Below are positions 7,050 to 14,667 of a stretch of DNA of 38,777 bases, one piece after another. The notes below the pieces were generated by a model. The model searched no databases. It worked only from the letters and a program-made list of their open reading frames with translations, and had not been told where the DNA came from. Made by a program: the position numbers and the translations under genes. The stretch is from an uncultured Prevotellaceae bacterium (GTDB lineage Bacteria > Bacteroidota > Bacteroidia > Bacteroidales > Bacteroidaceae): NCBI GenBank assembly GCA_946406435.1, contig CAMJKP010000028.1:1-38777 (forward strand), written 5' to 3'. Numbering within the stretch: position 1 is the stretch's first letter; each line of letters opens with the position of its first letter.

Positions 7050-7763
7050 TTATGGGTTGAGAGTAAATCCAAGTGCGAAGTATGCCTTGCCATTACTTGG
7101 ATTGGCTGTGATCTGACCGAATACCGGAACGCTGAAGGTATCAGTTACCTTGATGTCCTTGGTTGTCTTTATTGAGAGGTTGGTCACAGCGAAACCGTCT
7201 GCGTCAGAATAGAAACTTGTTGCGAATGGAACTACGCCTAATGAAGCGCTCCAGTCGAGACCTCCAAGCTTAAATGGTGCTGCAAGCTCCATGTATGAAG
7301 AGTATGCACGCTCACCGTCCTTGTTGTATCCGTCAGCTCCAGCGAAGTTTGTGAACCACTGAACTGAGAGAGGTCCAAAATCATATCCTACATTGAACTC
7401 AAATACGTGAGCTGTTTCGTGAGCATTATATTTGAAGTACTTAGTACCATCATACTGATCGGTGAAGAAATAATCGGTTATTCCGACGTTGAATCCGCCT
7501 GTGGTGTAGGCAACAGTGAGGTCGAACTCCTTGGTGTCATCAGGATTTGTGATGCCGTAGCTACCCCAAGCACCAATGCTAAGACCATTATAGCTAATAC
7601 CGAGAGTTGGCTGTATGCTTCCTTCTCCGAGCTTCTGACCACGCCAGAGATAGTTGGTTACTACATCAGCCCCTACACTAACCTCTACTTCATCCTGTGC
7701 GTTTACTACGCCTACGCTCAACACTCCGGCGAGTGTAAGAGCCATTACCTTGAATGTTCTCAT
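7050..7763 (-). CDS. TorF-family-like outer-membrane porin
   Basis: A 237-aa protein with a signal peptide (MRTFKVMALTLAGVLSVGVVNA) and alternating beta-strand character throughout (VSVGADVVTNYLWRGQ, SIQPTLGISYNG, GAWGSYG). The NYLWRGQ motif and size match the Gcw_chp/TorF family of putative porins. It sits between dapL and glnN in the nitrogen block, so a role in ammonium or amino-acid passage across the outer membrane is plausible by context only. The last strand ends in FALGFTLNP, consistent with a beta-barrel C-terminus. A stable hairpin (7797-7817) lies in the upstream gap. A short-word repeat array starts 8 nt after its stop. Confidence 0.75.
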   Translation of the reverse strand: MRTFKVMALTLAGVLSVGVVNAQDEVEVSVGADVVTNYLWRGQKLGEGSIQPTLGISYNGLSIGAWGSYGITNPDDTKEFDLTVAYTTGGFNVGITDYFFTDQYDGTKYFKYNAHETAHVFEFNVGYDFGPLSVQWFTNFAGADGYNKDGERAYSSYMELAAPFKLGGLDWSASLGVVPFATSFYSDADGFAVTNLSIKTTKDIKVTDTFSVPVFGQITANPSNGKAYFALGFTLNP

Positions 7764-7796
7764 AATCTTTTTCCTTTCTTTTGTGTTTGTAATGTC

Positions 7797-7817
7797 CCCG
7801 CTGGTTATCCCAGCGGG
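7797..7817. other. Stable hairpin between dapL and the porin gene
   Basis: CCCGCTGG and CCAGCGGG pair around TTATC. Neither strand shows a following T-run, so it is more likely a leader or mRNA-stability hairpin of the porin gene than a terminator. Confidence 0.6.
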
Positions 7818-7887
7818 AACCGTTGTTGTTTTATGTGTGTGTATGTTGTTGAATTGTCGTTTTCAACTTTCGCATAGCTCAAGTTGC

Positions 7888-8005
7888 TGGTTTGGAGGTT
7901 TATCGGTTTTAAGGTTTTCAGGTCGGAGTGCTTATAGCGATACTGACCTCTAACCTTATAACCTCTTAACCTTGATAACCTATGAAGTAGAGCTTGCGAA
8001 ACTTC
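7888..8005 (-). repeat. Word-palindrome element GGTTATAAGGTTAAGAGGTT, copy A
   Basis: On the minus strand it begins within the dapL stop codon: GAAGTTTCGCAAGCTCTACT, then GGTTATCAAGGTTAAGAGG, a middle with ATCGCTATAAGC, and inverted-like words CTTAAAACCGATAAACC. It aligns with 14266-14409, which follows asnB. Confidence 0.85.
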
Positions 8006-9236
8006 ACTTTGCCATCCACTCTGCCATGCGGCGCATTGCCTCTTCGCAGTCCTCACGATTGCCGAATGCCGTCAGACGGACATATCCCTCACCTGATGGT
8101 CCGAAGCCTACGCCTGGAGTGCAGACGATACTTGCTCCGTAGAGAAGTTGCTCGAAGAACTTCCATGACTCCATGCCGTTAGGGGTCTTTACCCAAAGGT
8201 AAGGAGCGTTTCTTCCGCCGAAGACCTCAAGTCCCATGTTGGTGAGTGCGCGATGCATAATTGACGCATTTGTCATATAGTAGTCAATGACCTCCTTTAC
8301 TTGCTGCTTGCCCTCTGGAGTGTAGATAGCTTCTGCTGCTCGCTGAGAGATGTAGCTGGTGCCATTGAACTTGGTTGACTGACGACGATCCCAGAGATGG
8401 TTAAGCTCAATGCGAGTGCCGTCGAGAGTGGCTGCTGATAGTTCCTTTGGAATGACCGTGTATCCACATCTTACGCCAGTGAAACCTGCTGTTTTTGAAT
8501 AAGAGTGGAACTCGATTGCCACCTTACGTGCTCCCTTTATCTCATAGATTGAGTGTGGGATATCATCATCCTGAATGTATGCCTCGTAGGCCGCATCGAA
8601 GAGGATGAGTGTATCGTTGTGGAGCGCGTAGTTAACCCATTTGCGAAGCTCTTCCTTTGGAAGTACTGTGCCTGTAGGGTTGTTCGGATAGCAGAGGTAT
8701 ATCATATCCACACGATGATCTGGAATCTGTGGTGTGAATCCGTTCTCTGCCGTGCATGGCATATAGTTGACATTGCTCCATGATCCGTTCTCGAAAACTC
8801 CTGCTCGTCCGCACATCACGTTAGAGTCGATATAAACAGGATAGATAGGGTCGGTCATGCCGATTGAGTTGTCCCAACGAACTATGTCTCCGATGTTACC
8901 GGTATCACTCTTTGCACCGTCGTTGACAAAAATCTCACTTGGATCGAGGTGGATACCACGTGGAAGGAAATCGTTCTTGATGATTGCCTCACGGAGGAAT
9001 TCATATCCTCTTTCTGGACCATATCCACGGAATGTTGCCTTTACCGCCATCTCGTCAACAGCCTTGTGCATTGCCTCTATAACTGCAGGTACGAGCGGAC
9101 GGGTTACGTCTCCAATACCGAGGCTTATCACTTTTGCCTTTGGATGTGTGGCCTTGTAGGCGTTCACCTTCTTTGCAATGTCTGCGAACAGATAGTTGTT
9201 CGAGAGCTTGAGATAGTGTTCGTTTATTAATGCCAT
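8004..9236 (-). CDS. dapL: LL-diaminopimelate aminotransferase
   Basis: A 410-aa class I/II PLP-dependent aminotransferase, the usual DapL length. It converts tetrahydrodipicolinate and glutamate to LL-2,6-diaminopimelate plus 2-oxoglutarate, bypassing the acylated route. Visible features are the N-terminal block (LFADIAKKV, ISLGIGDVTRPL), the glycine-rich GAKSDTGNI region, CYPNNPTGTVLP, DAAYEAYI, and the PLP lysine in HSYSKTAGFTG at about residue 247. Its product is the substrate of DapF, encoded upstream on the same strand 112 nt away. Together they supply meso-DAP for peptidoglycan and lysine. The enzyme uses glutamate, linking it to the nearby glutamine synthetase. Confidence 0.96.
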   Translation of the reverse strand: MALINEHYLKLSNNYLFADIAKKVNAYKATHPKAKVISLGIGDVTRPLVPAVIEAMHKAVDEMAVKATFRGYGPERGYEFLREAIIKNDFLPRGIHLDPSEIFVNDGAKSDTGNIGDIVRWDNSIGMTDPIYPVYIDSNVMCGRAGVFENGSWSNVNYMPCTAENGFTPQIPDHRVDMIYLCYPNNPTGTVLPKEELRKWVNYALHNDTLILFDAAYEAYIQDDDIPHSIYEIKGARKVAIEFHSYSKTAGFTGVRCGYTVIPKELSAATLDGTRIELNHLWDRRQSTKFNGTSYISQRAAEAIYTPEGKQQVKEVIDYYMTNASIMHRALTNMGLEVFGGRNAPYLWVKTPNGMESWKFFEQLLYGASIVCTPGVGFGPSGEGYVRLTAFGNREDCEEAMRRMAEWMAK

Positions 9237-9301
9237 GTCGTAATTTTCTTTTTGAAGTAATGAAAGTCCAAACGCGGCCTTTCTAACTTCGTGGTTGTAA
9301 G

Positions 9302-9352
9302 TTTGCTTTTTCTTTATTCTTTACCCTTTTCTCTTTACTTCTTACCCTTTAC
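9302..9352 (-). repeat. Word array GTAAAGARTAAAGA in the dapF-dapL gap
   Basis: Read with dapF it starts at the stop codon (TAAAGGGTAAGAAGTAAAGA) and continues with AAAGGGTAAAGAATAAAGAA. This is a direct word array without an obvious inverted half. The rest of the 112-nt gap shows nothing further. Confidence 0.7.
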
Positions 9353-10242
9353 TCAGGAAGAGCAATCTCTCCTTCGAAAGAGACAGCTGCGGGTCCAGTC
9401 ATCAGAATGTGGTTGGTTGCCTCATCCCACTTGATGTTAAGGGTTCCGCCATCCATTTGGATGTTGCTTTCGCTTGGGCGTCGGCCTGTGAGTTTTGCCG
9501 CTACTGCCGTTGCACAGGCTCCAGTACCACAGGCAAGGGTTATTCCGCTTCCTCTTTCCCATACTCGCATTCGGATTGTACCGTCAGGAAGTATCTGTGC
9601 GAATTCTATGTTGCATCGCTGAGGAAAGACGTCGTGATGTTCGAGAATCGGTCCGAAGTGATTGATAGGAAAGAGTTCCTTGTCACTATCGGGATTAGCA
9701 TCCAGCTCGTATTTGTCATCGAGGAAGATCACGAAATGTGGATTTCCCATTGAAACGAATGTTCCGATGAACTGATGACCGTCGGCTGTAAGTTCCCAGT
9801 TTGTTGCCTTTCCGCCATGAACACCGAACTGTGCCGGTTGCTTGAGGATTGGCTCTCCCATATCTACCGTAACCGTTTCTACTTTGTTATCGGCATTGAG
9901 ATGGAGATTGAGAACCTTGATGCCAGAGAGAGTCTGAAGGCGGATTGGATTCTTATCGGTCAATCCTTTGTCGTGAAGGAACTTTGCAACACATCGCGTT
10001 CCGTTTCCGCACATCATTGCTTCCGAGCCATCGTTGTTGAATATCCGCATCGAGAAATCTGCGTCTGGCTCTGTAGCCTCTCCTATGAGAATCAACCCGT
10101 CACTACCAATTCCGAAATGAGGCTTGCTCCATTCGATTGATGCCTTAGCTGGATCCTTTATATTATATAATAATGTATTAACATATATATAATCATTACC
10201 CGCGCCATGCATTTTGGTAAATTGTATAGTCGATTTCTCCAT
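9349..10242 (-). CDS. dapF: Diaminopimelate epimerase
   Basis: A 297-aa cofactor-independent racemase interconverting LL- and meso-diaminopimelate. The two-domain DapF fold is shown by the N-terminal [15 protein letters not shown] block, the first catalytic cysteine in MMCGNGTRC (about residue 77), GMGNPH-like [10 protein letters not shown], and the second catalytic cysteine in [13 protein letters not shown] (about residue 238). It is the first gene of a likely dapF-dapL unit with promoter at 10271-10299. Its -7 region is part of a perfect inverted repeat shared with the divergent glnK promoter, which suggests coordinated expression with nitrogen genes, though this is inference. ATG 10242 is preferred; an internal ATG at the GAGNDY block would remove only about ten residues. 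Confidence 0.96.
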   Translation of the reverse strand: MEKSTIQFTKMHGAGNDYIYVNTLLYNIKDPAKASIEWSKPHFGIGSDGLILIGEATEPDADFSMRIFNNDGSEAMMCGNGTRCVAKFLHDKGLTDKNPIRLQTLSGIKVLNLHLNADNKVETVTVDMGEPILKQPAQFGVHGGKATNWELTADGHQFIGTFVSMGNPHFVIFLDDKYELDANPDSDKELFPINHFGPILEHHDVFPQRCNIEFAQILPDGTIRMRVWERGSGITLACGTGACATAVAAKLTGRRPSESNIQMDGGTLNIKWDEATNHILMTGPAAVSFEGEIALPE

Positions 10243-10270
10243 TCGATTGCTTTTTGTTTGTTTCTGAGTG

Positions 10271-10299
10271 CAAAATTACTACTTTTTGTCGGAAAACAA
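10271..10299 (-). promoter_or_regulatory. dapF promoter
   Basis: On the minus strand TTG (10299-10297), an 18-nt spacer and TAATTTTG (10278-10271) followed by CACTC. The sequence around the -7 box is identical over 22 bp to that of the glnK promoter. Confidence 0.6.
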
Positions 10300-10455
10300 G
10301 CACAAATAGTGACATTACTGCATTAAAAATTCTCACAACTTACAATTTGCAACATTTTTGCGGTACAATGCTTTCAATTTGTAATATATTTCAGAAAAAG
10401 TTTTTACAAATAGTAATATCAAGCATTTTCTTAAACCCAAAGTGACAGCAAAACC

Positions 10456-10486
10456 TTTGAAATATTGACAAAATGTAGTAATTTTG
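10456..10486 (+). promoter_or_regulatory. glnK promoter
   Basis: TTTG (10456-10459), a 19-nt spacer and TAATTTTG (10479-10486), an ideal Bacteroidetes promoter about 55 nt before the start codon. Confidence 0.8.
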
Positions 10487-10540
10487 CACTCAGAAAGTTA
10501 CAAAGTGACATAAATATTCACATTTTAATTAGTTTAAGGT

Positions 10541-10888
10541 ATGAAGAAGATTGAAGCAATCATCCGTAAGACAAAGTTCGAGGATGTTAAGGAGGCTCTC
10601 CTTAATTCAGACATTGACTGGTTTGAGTACCACGATGTACACGGAATTGGCCAGAGCCGTCAGGAGCGCATTTACAGAGGTGTACAGTACTCAACTGATG
10701 TGATTGAGCGTGTAAAGATAACCATTATCTGCCGTGAACAGTTCGCTGAGCCAACCATCAAGGTTATAATGAACGTAGCGCACACAGGCAAGGTTGGTGA
10801 CGGTCGTATCTTCCTAAGTGACGTAATCGACTGCTACTCTATCCGCACAGGCGACCATGGCGACACGGTACTGGCAGACAAGAAATAA
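10541..10888 (+). CDS. glnK: P-II family nitrogen regulatory protein
   Basis: A 115-aa trimeric signal protein that senses ATP/ADP and 2-oxoglutarate and controls its partner ammonium channel. The T-loop runs through about residues 36-55 (HGIGQSRQERIYRGVQY), with Tyr50 aligning to the uridylylated Tyr51 of E. coli P-II. The B-loop is HTGKVGDGRIF and the C-loop is SIRTGDHGD. It lies 124 nt upstream of amtB on the same strand, the usual glnK-amtB order, so GlnK is preferred over GlnB. No uridylyltransferase gene is in this window, so whether Tyr50 is modified cannot be judged. A word array (10893-10929) follows its stop. Confidence 0.95.
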   Translation: MKKIEAIIRKTKFEDVKEALLNSDIDWFEYHDVHGIGQSRQERIYRGVQYSTDVIERVKITIICREQFAEPTIKVIMNVAHTGKVGDGRIFLSDVIDCYSIRTGDHGDTVLADKK

Positions 10889-10892
10889 AAAG

Positions 10893-10929
10893 ATGTACAA
10901 TTTACCATTTACAATGTACAATGTAAATA
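10893..10929 (+). repeat. Word array GTACAATTTAC after glnK
   Basis: Overlapping words GTACAATTTACC, ATTTACAATGTAC and AATGTAAAT begin 4 nt after the glnK stop and are partly palindromic. They share words with the array after the porin gene. Confidence 0.75.
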
Positions 10930-11012
10930 GGTAAAGCTCACAACAACGCAAACACACACGGACAAACACAACACAATCAATTTAAAGCTCTTAACCCATC
11001 AAGAGTAAAAAG

Positions 11013-12281
11013 ATGGGATACGATATGATAACAACAACACTTTCCACAATAATGCCTCTCGCCGCAGTTGCGGAAGAAGCAAAAGACTATGTTAACGGTC
11101 TTGATACCCTCTGGGTATTGCTCGGCGCAATGCTCGTGTTCTGGATGCAGCCTGGTTTCGCTCTCGTAGAGGCAGGCATGACACGATCAAAGAATACAGC
11201 CAACATCCTTATGAAGAACTTCTGCGATTTCATGTGCGGATCTGTTCTGTTCTGGATTCTTGGTTTCTCTATAATGTACGGAAGCGGAAACTCATTCATC
11301 GGCTGGGATGGTTTCTTCGCTATTGGTTCTGACTCTAACGTACCTGCAGAATGTACTTTCATCTTCCAGACTGTGTTCTGCGCAACAGCAGCAACTATCG
11401 TTTCTGGAGCTATGGCTGAGCGTACAAAGTTCTCCATGTACTTCATATACTCAATGCTGATTTCTGCCATCGTTTACCCTATCGAGGGTCACTGGTCATG
11501 GGGTGGCGGCTGGCTCTCTGAGATGGGCTTCCACGATTTCGCCGGCTCAACAGTTGTTCACCTTTGCGGTGGTGTTCTCGCCCTTGCCGGTGCTATTGTT
11601 CTCGGTCCACGTATCGGCAAATATGACAAGGATGGTAAGTCACGTGCTATTCCTGGTCACAACCTTGCACTCTGTGCTCTCGGTGTGTTCTGTCTCTGGA
11701 TAGGATGGTTCGGTTTCAACCCATGTTCTACAGTTGCAGCAACAGGTTTTGACAACGCTGTTAGCATGTCACATGTATTCGTTACAACCAACATGGCAGC
11801 AGCAGTAGGTGGTCTCGCAGCTCTCGCATATACTTGGATTGTAGATGGTAAGCCATCACTCTCAATGGTATGTAACGGTGTTCTTGCCGGACTGGTAGGC
11901 ATCACAGCAGGTTGTGACTGCGTAAGCATCGGTTCAAGTGCTATCATCGGTGGTGTAGTCAGCGTGGTTATGTGTCTCTCAGTTGCATTCATCGATAAGG
12001 TTTGCAAGATTGACGATCCTGTTGGTGCAGTATCTGTTCACGGTGTAGGTGGTATCCTCGGTACTATCATGACAGGTTTCTTCTGCGACTCTTCAATCAA
12101 CGGTACAGAGTGTTCAGTAGGTGTTCAGACTCTCGGTGCACTTGCAGTTGCAGCATTCGCATTCGTAACAGGTATGATTATCTTCCTTGGCATCAAGTAC
12201 ACTCACGGTCTTCGTTGCGACAGAATCATTGAGGAAGAAGGTCTTGACATCTATGAGCATGGTGAGGCTTGCTACAACTAA
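11013..12281 (+). CDS. amtB: Ammonium transporter
   Basis: A 422-aa inner-membrane channel of the Amt/Mep/Rh family with about eleven hydrophobic segments. It conducts ammonium into the cell. Family marks include FWMQPGFALVEAGMTRSKN, the FWILGFSIMYG helix, WSWGGGWL, the first pore histidine in TVVHLCGGV (about residue 168) and the second in VSVHGVGGILG. An N-terminal stretch (TTTLSTIMPLAAVAEE) may serve as a cleavable signal, as in other AmtB. The cytoplasmic tail is short. The position after glnK fits the known trimer-to-trimer GlnK-AmtB control. The start at 11013 follows the only in-frame ATG that leaves the whole first segment. Confidence 0.95.
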   Translation: MGYDMITTTLSTIMPLAAVAEEAKDYVNGLDTLWVLLGAMLVFWMQPGFALVEAGMTRSKNTANILMKNFCDFMCGSVLFWILGFSIMYGSGNSFIGWDGFFAIGSDSNVPAECTFIFQTVFCATAATIVSGAMAERTKFSMYFIYSMLISAIVYPIEGHWSWGGGWLSEMGFHDFAGSTVVHLCGGVLALAGAIVLGPRIGKYDKDGKSRAIPGHNLALCALGVFCLWIGWFGFNPCSTVAATGFDNAVSMSHVFVTTNMAAAVGGLAALAYTWIVDGKPSLSMVCNGVLAGLVGITAGCDCVSIGSSAIIGGVVSVVMCLSVAFIDKVCKIDDPVGAVSVHGVGGILGTIMTGFFCDSSINGTECSVGVQTLGALAVAAFAFVTGMIIFLGIKYTHGLRCDRIIEEEGLDIYEHGEACYN

Positions 12282-12341
12282 GCCGAACCCAATTGACAAT
12301 TGACAATTGATAATTGAAAATTAATTGATAATTGGGTCGGC
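12282..12341 (+). repeat. Word array TTGACAA/TTGATAA framed by a hairpin after amtB
   Basis: The words TTGACAATTGACAATTGATA and AATTGATAATTG are enclosed by complementary arms GCCGA-CCCAATT (12282-12294) and AATTGGG-CGGC (12330-12341). It begins directly after the amtB stop and may act as a terminator-like or protective 3' structure, although no T-run follows. Confidence 0.8.
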
Positions 12342-12367
12342 AACGGCTCAATTATCTAACGAAATAA

Positions 12368-12436
12368 AACGCAAAGTCGCAGAGACACAGAGATTCAACA
12401 CAAAGTAAAGCTTTGTGTCTTTGCGTCTTAGCGTTG
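12368..12436. repeat. CGCAAAGTCGCAGAGACAC word palindrome
   Basis: ACGCAAAGTCGCAGAGACAC is followed by CACAAAGTAAAGCTTTGTG and then the inverted TTTGCGTCTTAGCGTT. It is the best-preserved palindromic form of the word family at 781, 1201, 4217 and 31134. Confidence 0.8.
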
Positions 12437-12450
12437 AATATAGAAATAAA

Positions 12451-12488
12451 GACAAAAGGCAAAAGACTTTAGACCTTAGCCTTTAGAC
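12451..12488 (+). repeat. Word array AAAGACTTTAGACCTTAGCC before asnB
   Basis: Words CAAAAGGCAAAAGAC and TTTAGACCTTAGCCTTTAGA lie about 54 nt before the asnB start. A diverged copy with the same word order fills the trmO leader (14611-14656). This is a 5'-leader placement. Confidence 0.75.
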
Positions 12489-12541
12489 ATGTACAAAAAA
12501 ACAGCAAACTTATAATCAACTAAAGAAAAATTCAGAAAACC

Positions 12542-14263
12542 ATGTGTGGAATTGCATGTATCCTTGACATTCAGGAGCAGACTCCTGAACTCAGAAAGAA
12601 AGCATTGAAAATGTCGCAGAAGATCCGTCATCGCGGACCTGACTGGAGCGGTATCTACGAAGGTGGATCCGCTATTTTGGCGCATGAACGTCTTAGTATC
12701 GTTGACCCGGAATCAGGTCAGCAGCCACTATTTTCTCCCGATAAGAAAGTTGTGCTTGCTGTCAACGGTGAGATATATAATCATCGTGATATTCGTAAAT
12801 GGTACGAAGGCCGTTATGAGTTCCAGACAGGCTCTGACTGTGAGGTTATCCTTGCACTCTATCGCGACTGGAAGCGTATGGGCATCGAGGATCCATCTTG
12901 GATTTTCGAGAAGCTCAACGGTATCTTTGCTTTCTGCCTCTATGATGAGGAGACAGACAAATACCTCATTGGTCGTGACCCTATCGGCGTTATTCCTTTG
13001 TATATAGGTCATGATAAGGATGGCAAGACTTACTGCGCCTCTGAGCTCAAGGCTCTCGAAGGTTTCTGCGATGAGTACGAGCCATTCCTTCCTGGCCACT
13101 ACTACACAAGCGATAGCAAGTCCCTTAAGAAATGGTACACCCGCGAGTGGATGGAGAAGATGCCAACCGACTGCTCTGGCGAGGAAATCAAGGAGACCGC
13201 AAGTCTCTCTTACAAGCAGAGCGTAGAGGCAATCCACGACTCTCTCGAGGCTGCCGTTAAGCGTCAGCTTATGTGCGACGTGCCTTATGGTGTGCTTCTC
13301 TCTGGCGGACTTGACTCTTCAGTAACCTCTGCCATCGCAAAGAAATTCTCTGCCCATCGTATAGAGGCTGAGGGTAACGAAAAGGCTTGGTGGCCACGTC
13401 TGCACTCATTCGCCGTAGGACTGAAGGGTGCACCAGACCTTGCGAAGGCAAAGGTGGTGGCAGATTATATCGGAACTGTTCACCACGAAATCAACTATAC
13501 CATTCAGGAAGGTCTCGACGCTATTCGTGATGTGATCTACTACATAGAGACTTACGACGTTACAACCGTCCGTGCCTCTACTCCTATGTACCTCCTTGCC
13601 CGCGTCATCAAGTCTATGGGTATTAAGATGGTACTCTCTGGTGAGGGTGCCGACGAGGTTTTCGGTGGCTACCTCTATTTCCACAAGGCTCCAAATGCCA
13701 AGGAGTTCCATGAGGAGACCGTCCGTAAGCTTGGAAAGCTCCACCTCTACGACTGTCTTCGTGCAAACAAGTCATTGTCTGCATGGGGCGTAGAAGGTCG
13801 TGTGCCATTCCTTGACAAGGAGTTCCTCGACGTGGCTATGGCTCTCAACCCAGAGCACAAGCTTTGCCCAGGCACAGTCATGGAGAAGAAACTGGTGCGC
13901 GAGGCATTTGCCGACATGCTTCCAGAATCTGTGGCTTGGCGACAGAAAGAGCAGTTCTCTGACGGTGTAGGCTATTCATGGATTGACACTCTGAAGGAAA
14001 TCACCTCAAAGGCAGTCACCGACGAGCAGATGGCTCATGCAGCAGAGCGATTCCCAATCAACACACCTCTCTGCAAAGAGGAATACTACTACCGCTCAAT
14101 CTTCGAGGAGCATTTCCCATCAGAGAGCGCGGCAAAGGCAGTTCCTCACGAGGCAAGCGTTGCTTGTTCTACCGCCAAGGCTCTTGAATGGGACGAGGCT
14201 TGGAAGAACATGAACGACCCTTCAGGCAGAGCCGTAGCAGGTGTTCACGAGAAAGCATATTAA
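12542..14263 (+). CDS. asnB: Asparagine synthase B (glutamine-hydrolysing)
   Basis: A 573-aa cytoplasmic enzyme making asparagine from aspartate, glutamine and ATP. Residues 1-200 form the class II glutaminase domain with nucleophile Cys2 (MCGIACILD), RHRGPDWSG, HERLSIVDPESGQQP and NGEIYNH. The synthetase domain carries the ATP-pyrophosphatase P-loop SGGLDSS at about residue 254 and LSGEGADEVFGGYLYF. WGVEGRVPFLDKEFLD follows. The region just before the synthetase domain (about residues 210-225, SGEEIKETASLSY) looks slightly longer than in relatives I recall. It uses glutamine made by GlnN, matching the block. No classical promoter is obvious in the 260-nt gap, which is filled with three repeat arrays, so readthrough from amtB is possible. 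A repeat begins 2 nt after its stop. Confidence 0.96.
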   Translation: MCGIACILDIQEQTPELRKKALKMSQKIRHRGPDWSGIYEGGSAILAHERLSIVDPESGQQPLFSPDKKVVLAVNGEIYNHRDIRKWYEGRYEFQTGSDCEVILALYRDWKRMGIEDPSWIFEKLNGIFAFCLYDEETDKYLIGRDPIGVIPLYIGHDKDGKTYCASELKALEGFCDEYEPFLPGHYYTSDSKSLKKWYTREWMEKMPTDCSGEEIKETASLSYKQSVEAIHDSLEAAVKRQLMCDVPYGVLLSGGLDSSVTSAIAKKFSAHRIEAEGNEKAWWPRLHSFAVGLKGAPDLAKAKVVADYIGTVHHEINYTIQEGLDAIRDVIYYIETYDVTTVRASTPMYLLARVIKSMGIKMVLSGEGADEVFGGYLYFHKAPNAKEFHEETVRKLGKLHLYDCLRANKSLSAWGVEGRVPFLDKEFLDVAMALNPEHKLCPGTVMEKKLVREAFADMLPESVAWRQKEQFSDGVGYSWIDTLKEITSKAVTDEQMAHAAERFPINTPLCKEEYYYRSIFEEHFPSESAAKAVPHEASVACSTAKALEWDEAWKNMNDPSGRAVAGVHEKAY

Positions 14264-14265
14264 TT

Positions 14266-14409
14266 GAAGTTTCGCAAGCTAAACTTCAAGGGTTATAAGG
14301 TTAAGAGGTTATTAGGTCCGCACGCTATAGGCGTTATTCGCTAAGGCTCATCAAGCTAAAGCAAGTCCAACCTGAGAACCTTAAAACCCACAAACCTTAA
14401 AACCTAAAA
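14266..14409 (+). repeat. Word-palindrome element GGTTATAAGGTTAAGAGGTT, copy B
   Basis: Starts 2 nt after the asnB stop with the hairpin GAAGTTT/AAACTTC, followed by GGTTATAAGGTTAAGAGGTT, a middle with CACGCTATAGGC, and GAACCTTAAAACCCACAAAC. It aligns with the element after dapL. Confidence 0.85.
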
Positions 14410-14537
14410 GCATATTAGTGCAAAAGATACATATTTGACAGTTTTTTAGACTCATCTCAAAAAGGGAATGGACTATACATGAAGCGGAATGGAGATAGTC
14501 AACATTTGCTAATACCATGTATTTGAGATAAATTATA

Positions 14538-14587
14538 CACTCACGACAAATAATTCTGAGGAATGATTTTGCCGTGAGTGTTTTTTT
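14538..14587 (+). terminator. asnB-side intrinsic terminator
   Basis: CACTCACG (14538-14545) pairs with CGTGAGTG (14573-14580) around a 27-nt loop, followed by seven Ts. The -33 box of the next promoter lies inside its loop. The segment 14410-14537 between the repeat and this stem holds nothing recognisable. Confidence 0.75.
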
Positions 14588-14598
14588 GTGTACCTTTG
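14568..14598 (+). promoter_or_regulatory. trmO promoter nested in the terminator
   Basis: TTTG (14568-14571), a 19-nt spacer and TACCTTTG (14591-14598) followed by CA. The -33 box and spacer overlap the terminator loop, right arm and T-run. Confidence 0.7.
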
Positions 14599-14610
14599 CA
14601 ATAGCAAAAT

Positions 14611-14656
14611 GTCAAAGGTCAAAAGTCAAAAGCCTTAGACCTTAGTCCTTAGACTT
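14611..14656 (+). repeat. Word array filling the trmO 5' leader
   Basis: GTCAAAGGTCAAAAGTCAAA followed by GCCTTAGACCTTAGTCC and TTAGAC. It starts near the presumed transcription start and ends 11 nt before the ATG, so almost the entire leader is repeat. Confidence 0.75.
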
Positions 14657-14667
14657 TTTTTCAAAAA

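Larger units (their letters stand above)
10261..10496. repeat. Perfect 22-bp inverted pair over divergent promoters
   Basis: The 22-bp sequence at 10475-10496 (starting GTAGTAATTTTGCACTC) occurs as its exact reverse complement at 10261-10282. Each copy covers one -7 box and the presumed transcription start. The rest of the intergenic region (10283-10455) shows no other clear structure. Confidence 0.85.

Noticed and set aside
7797..7817. Terminator of dapL
   Set aside because: The stem is strong but no T-run follows on the minus strand.
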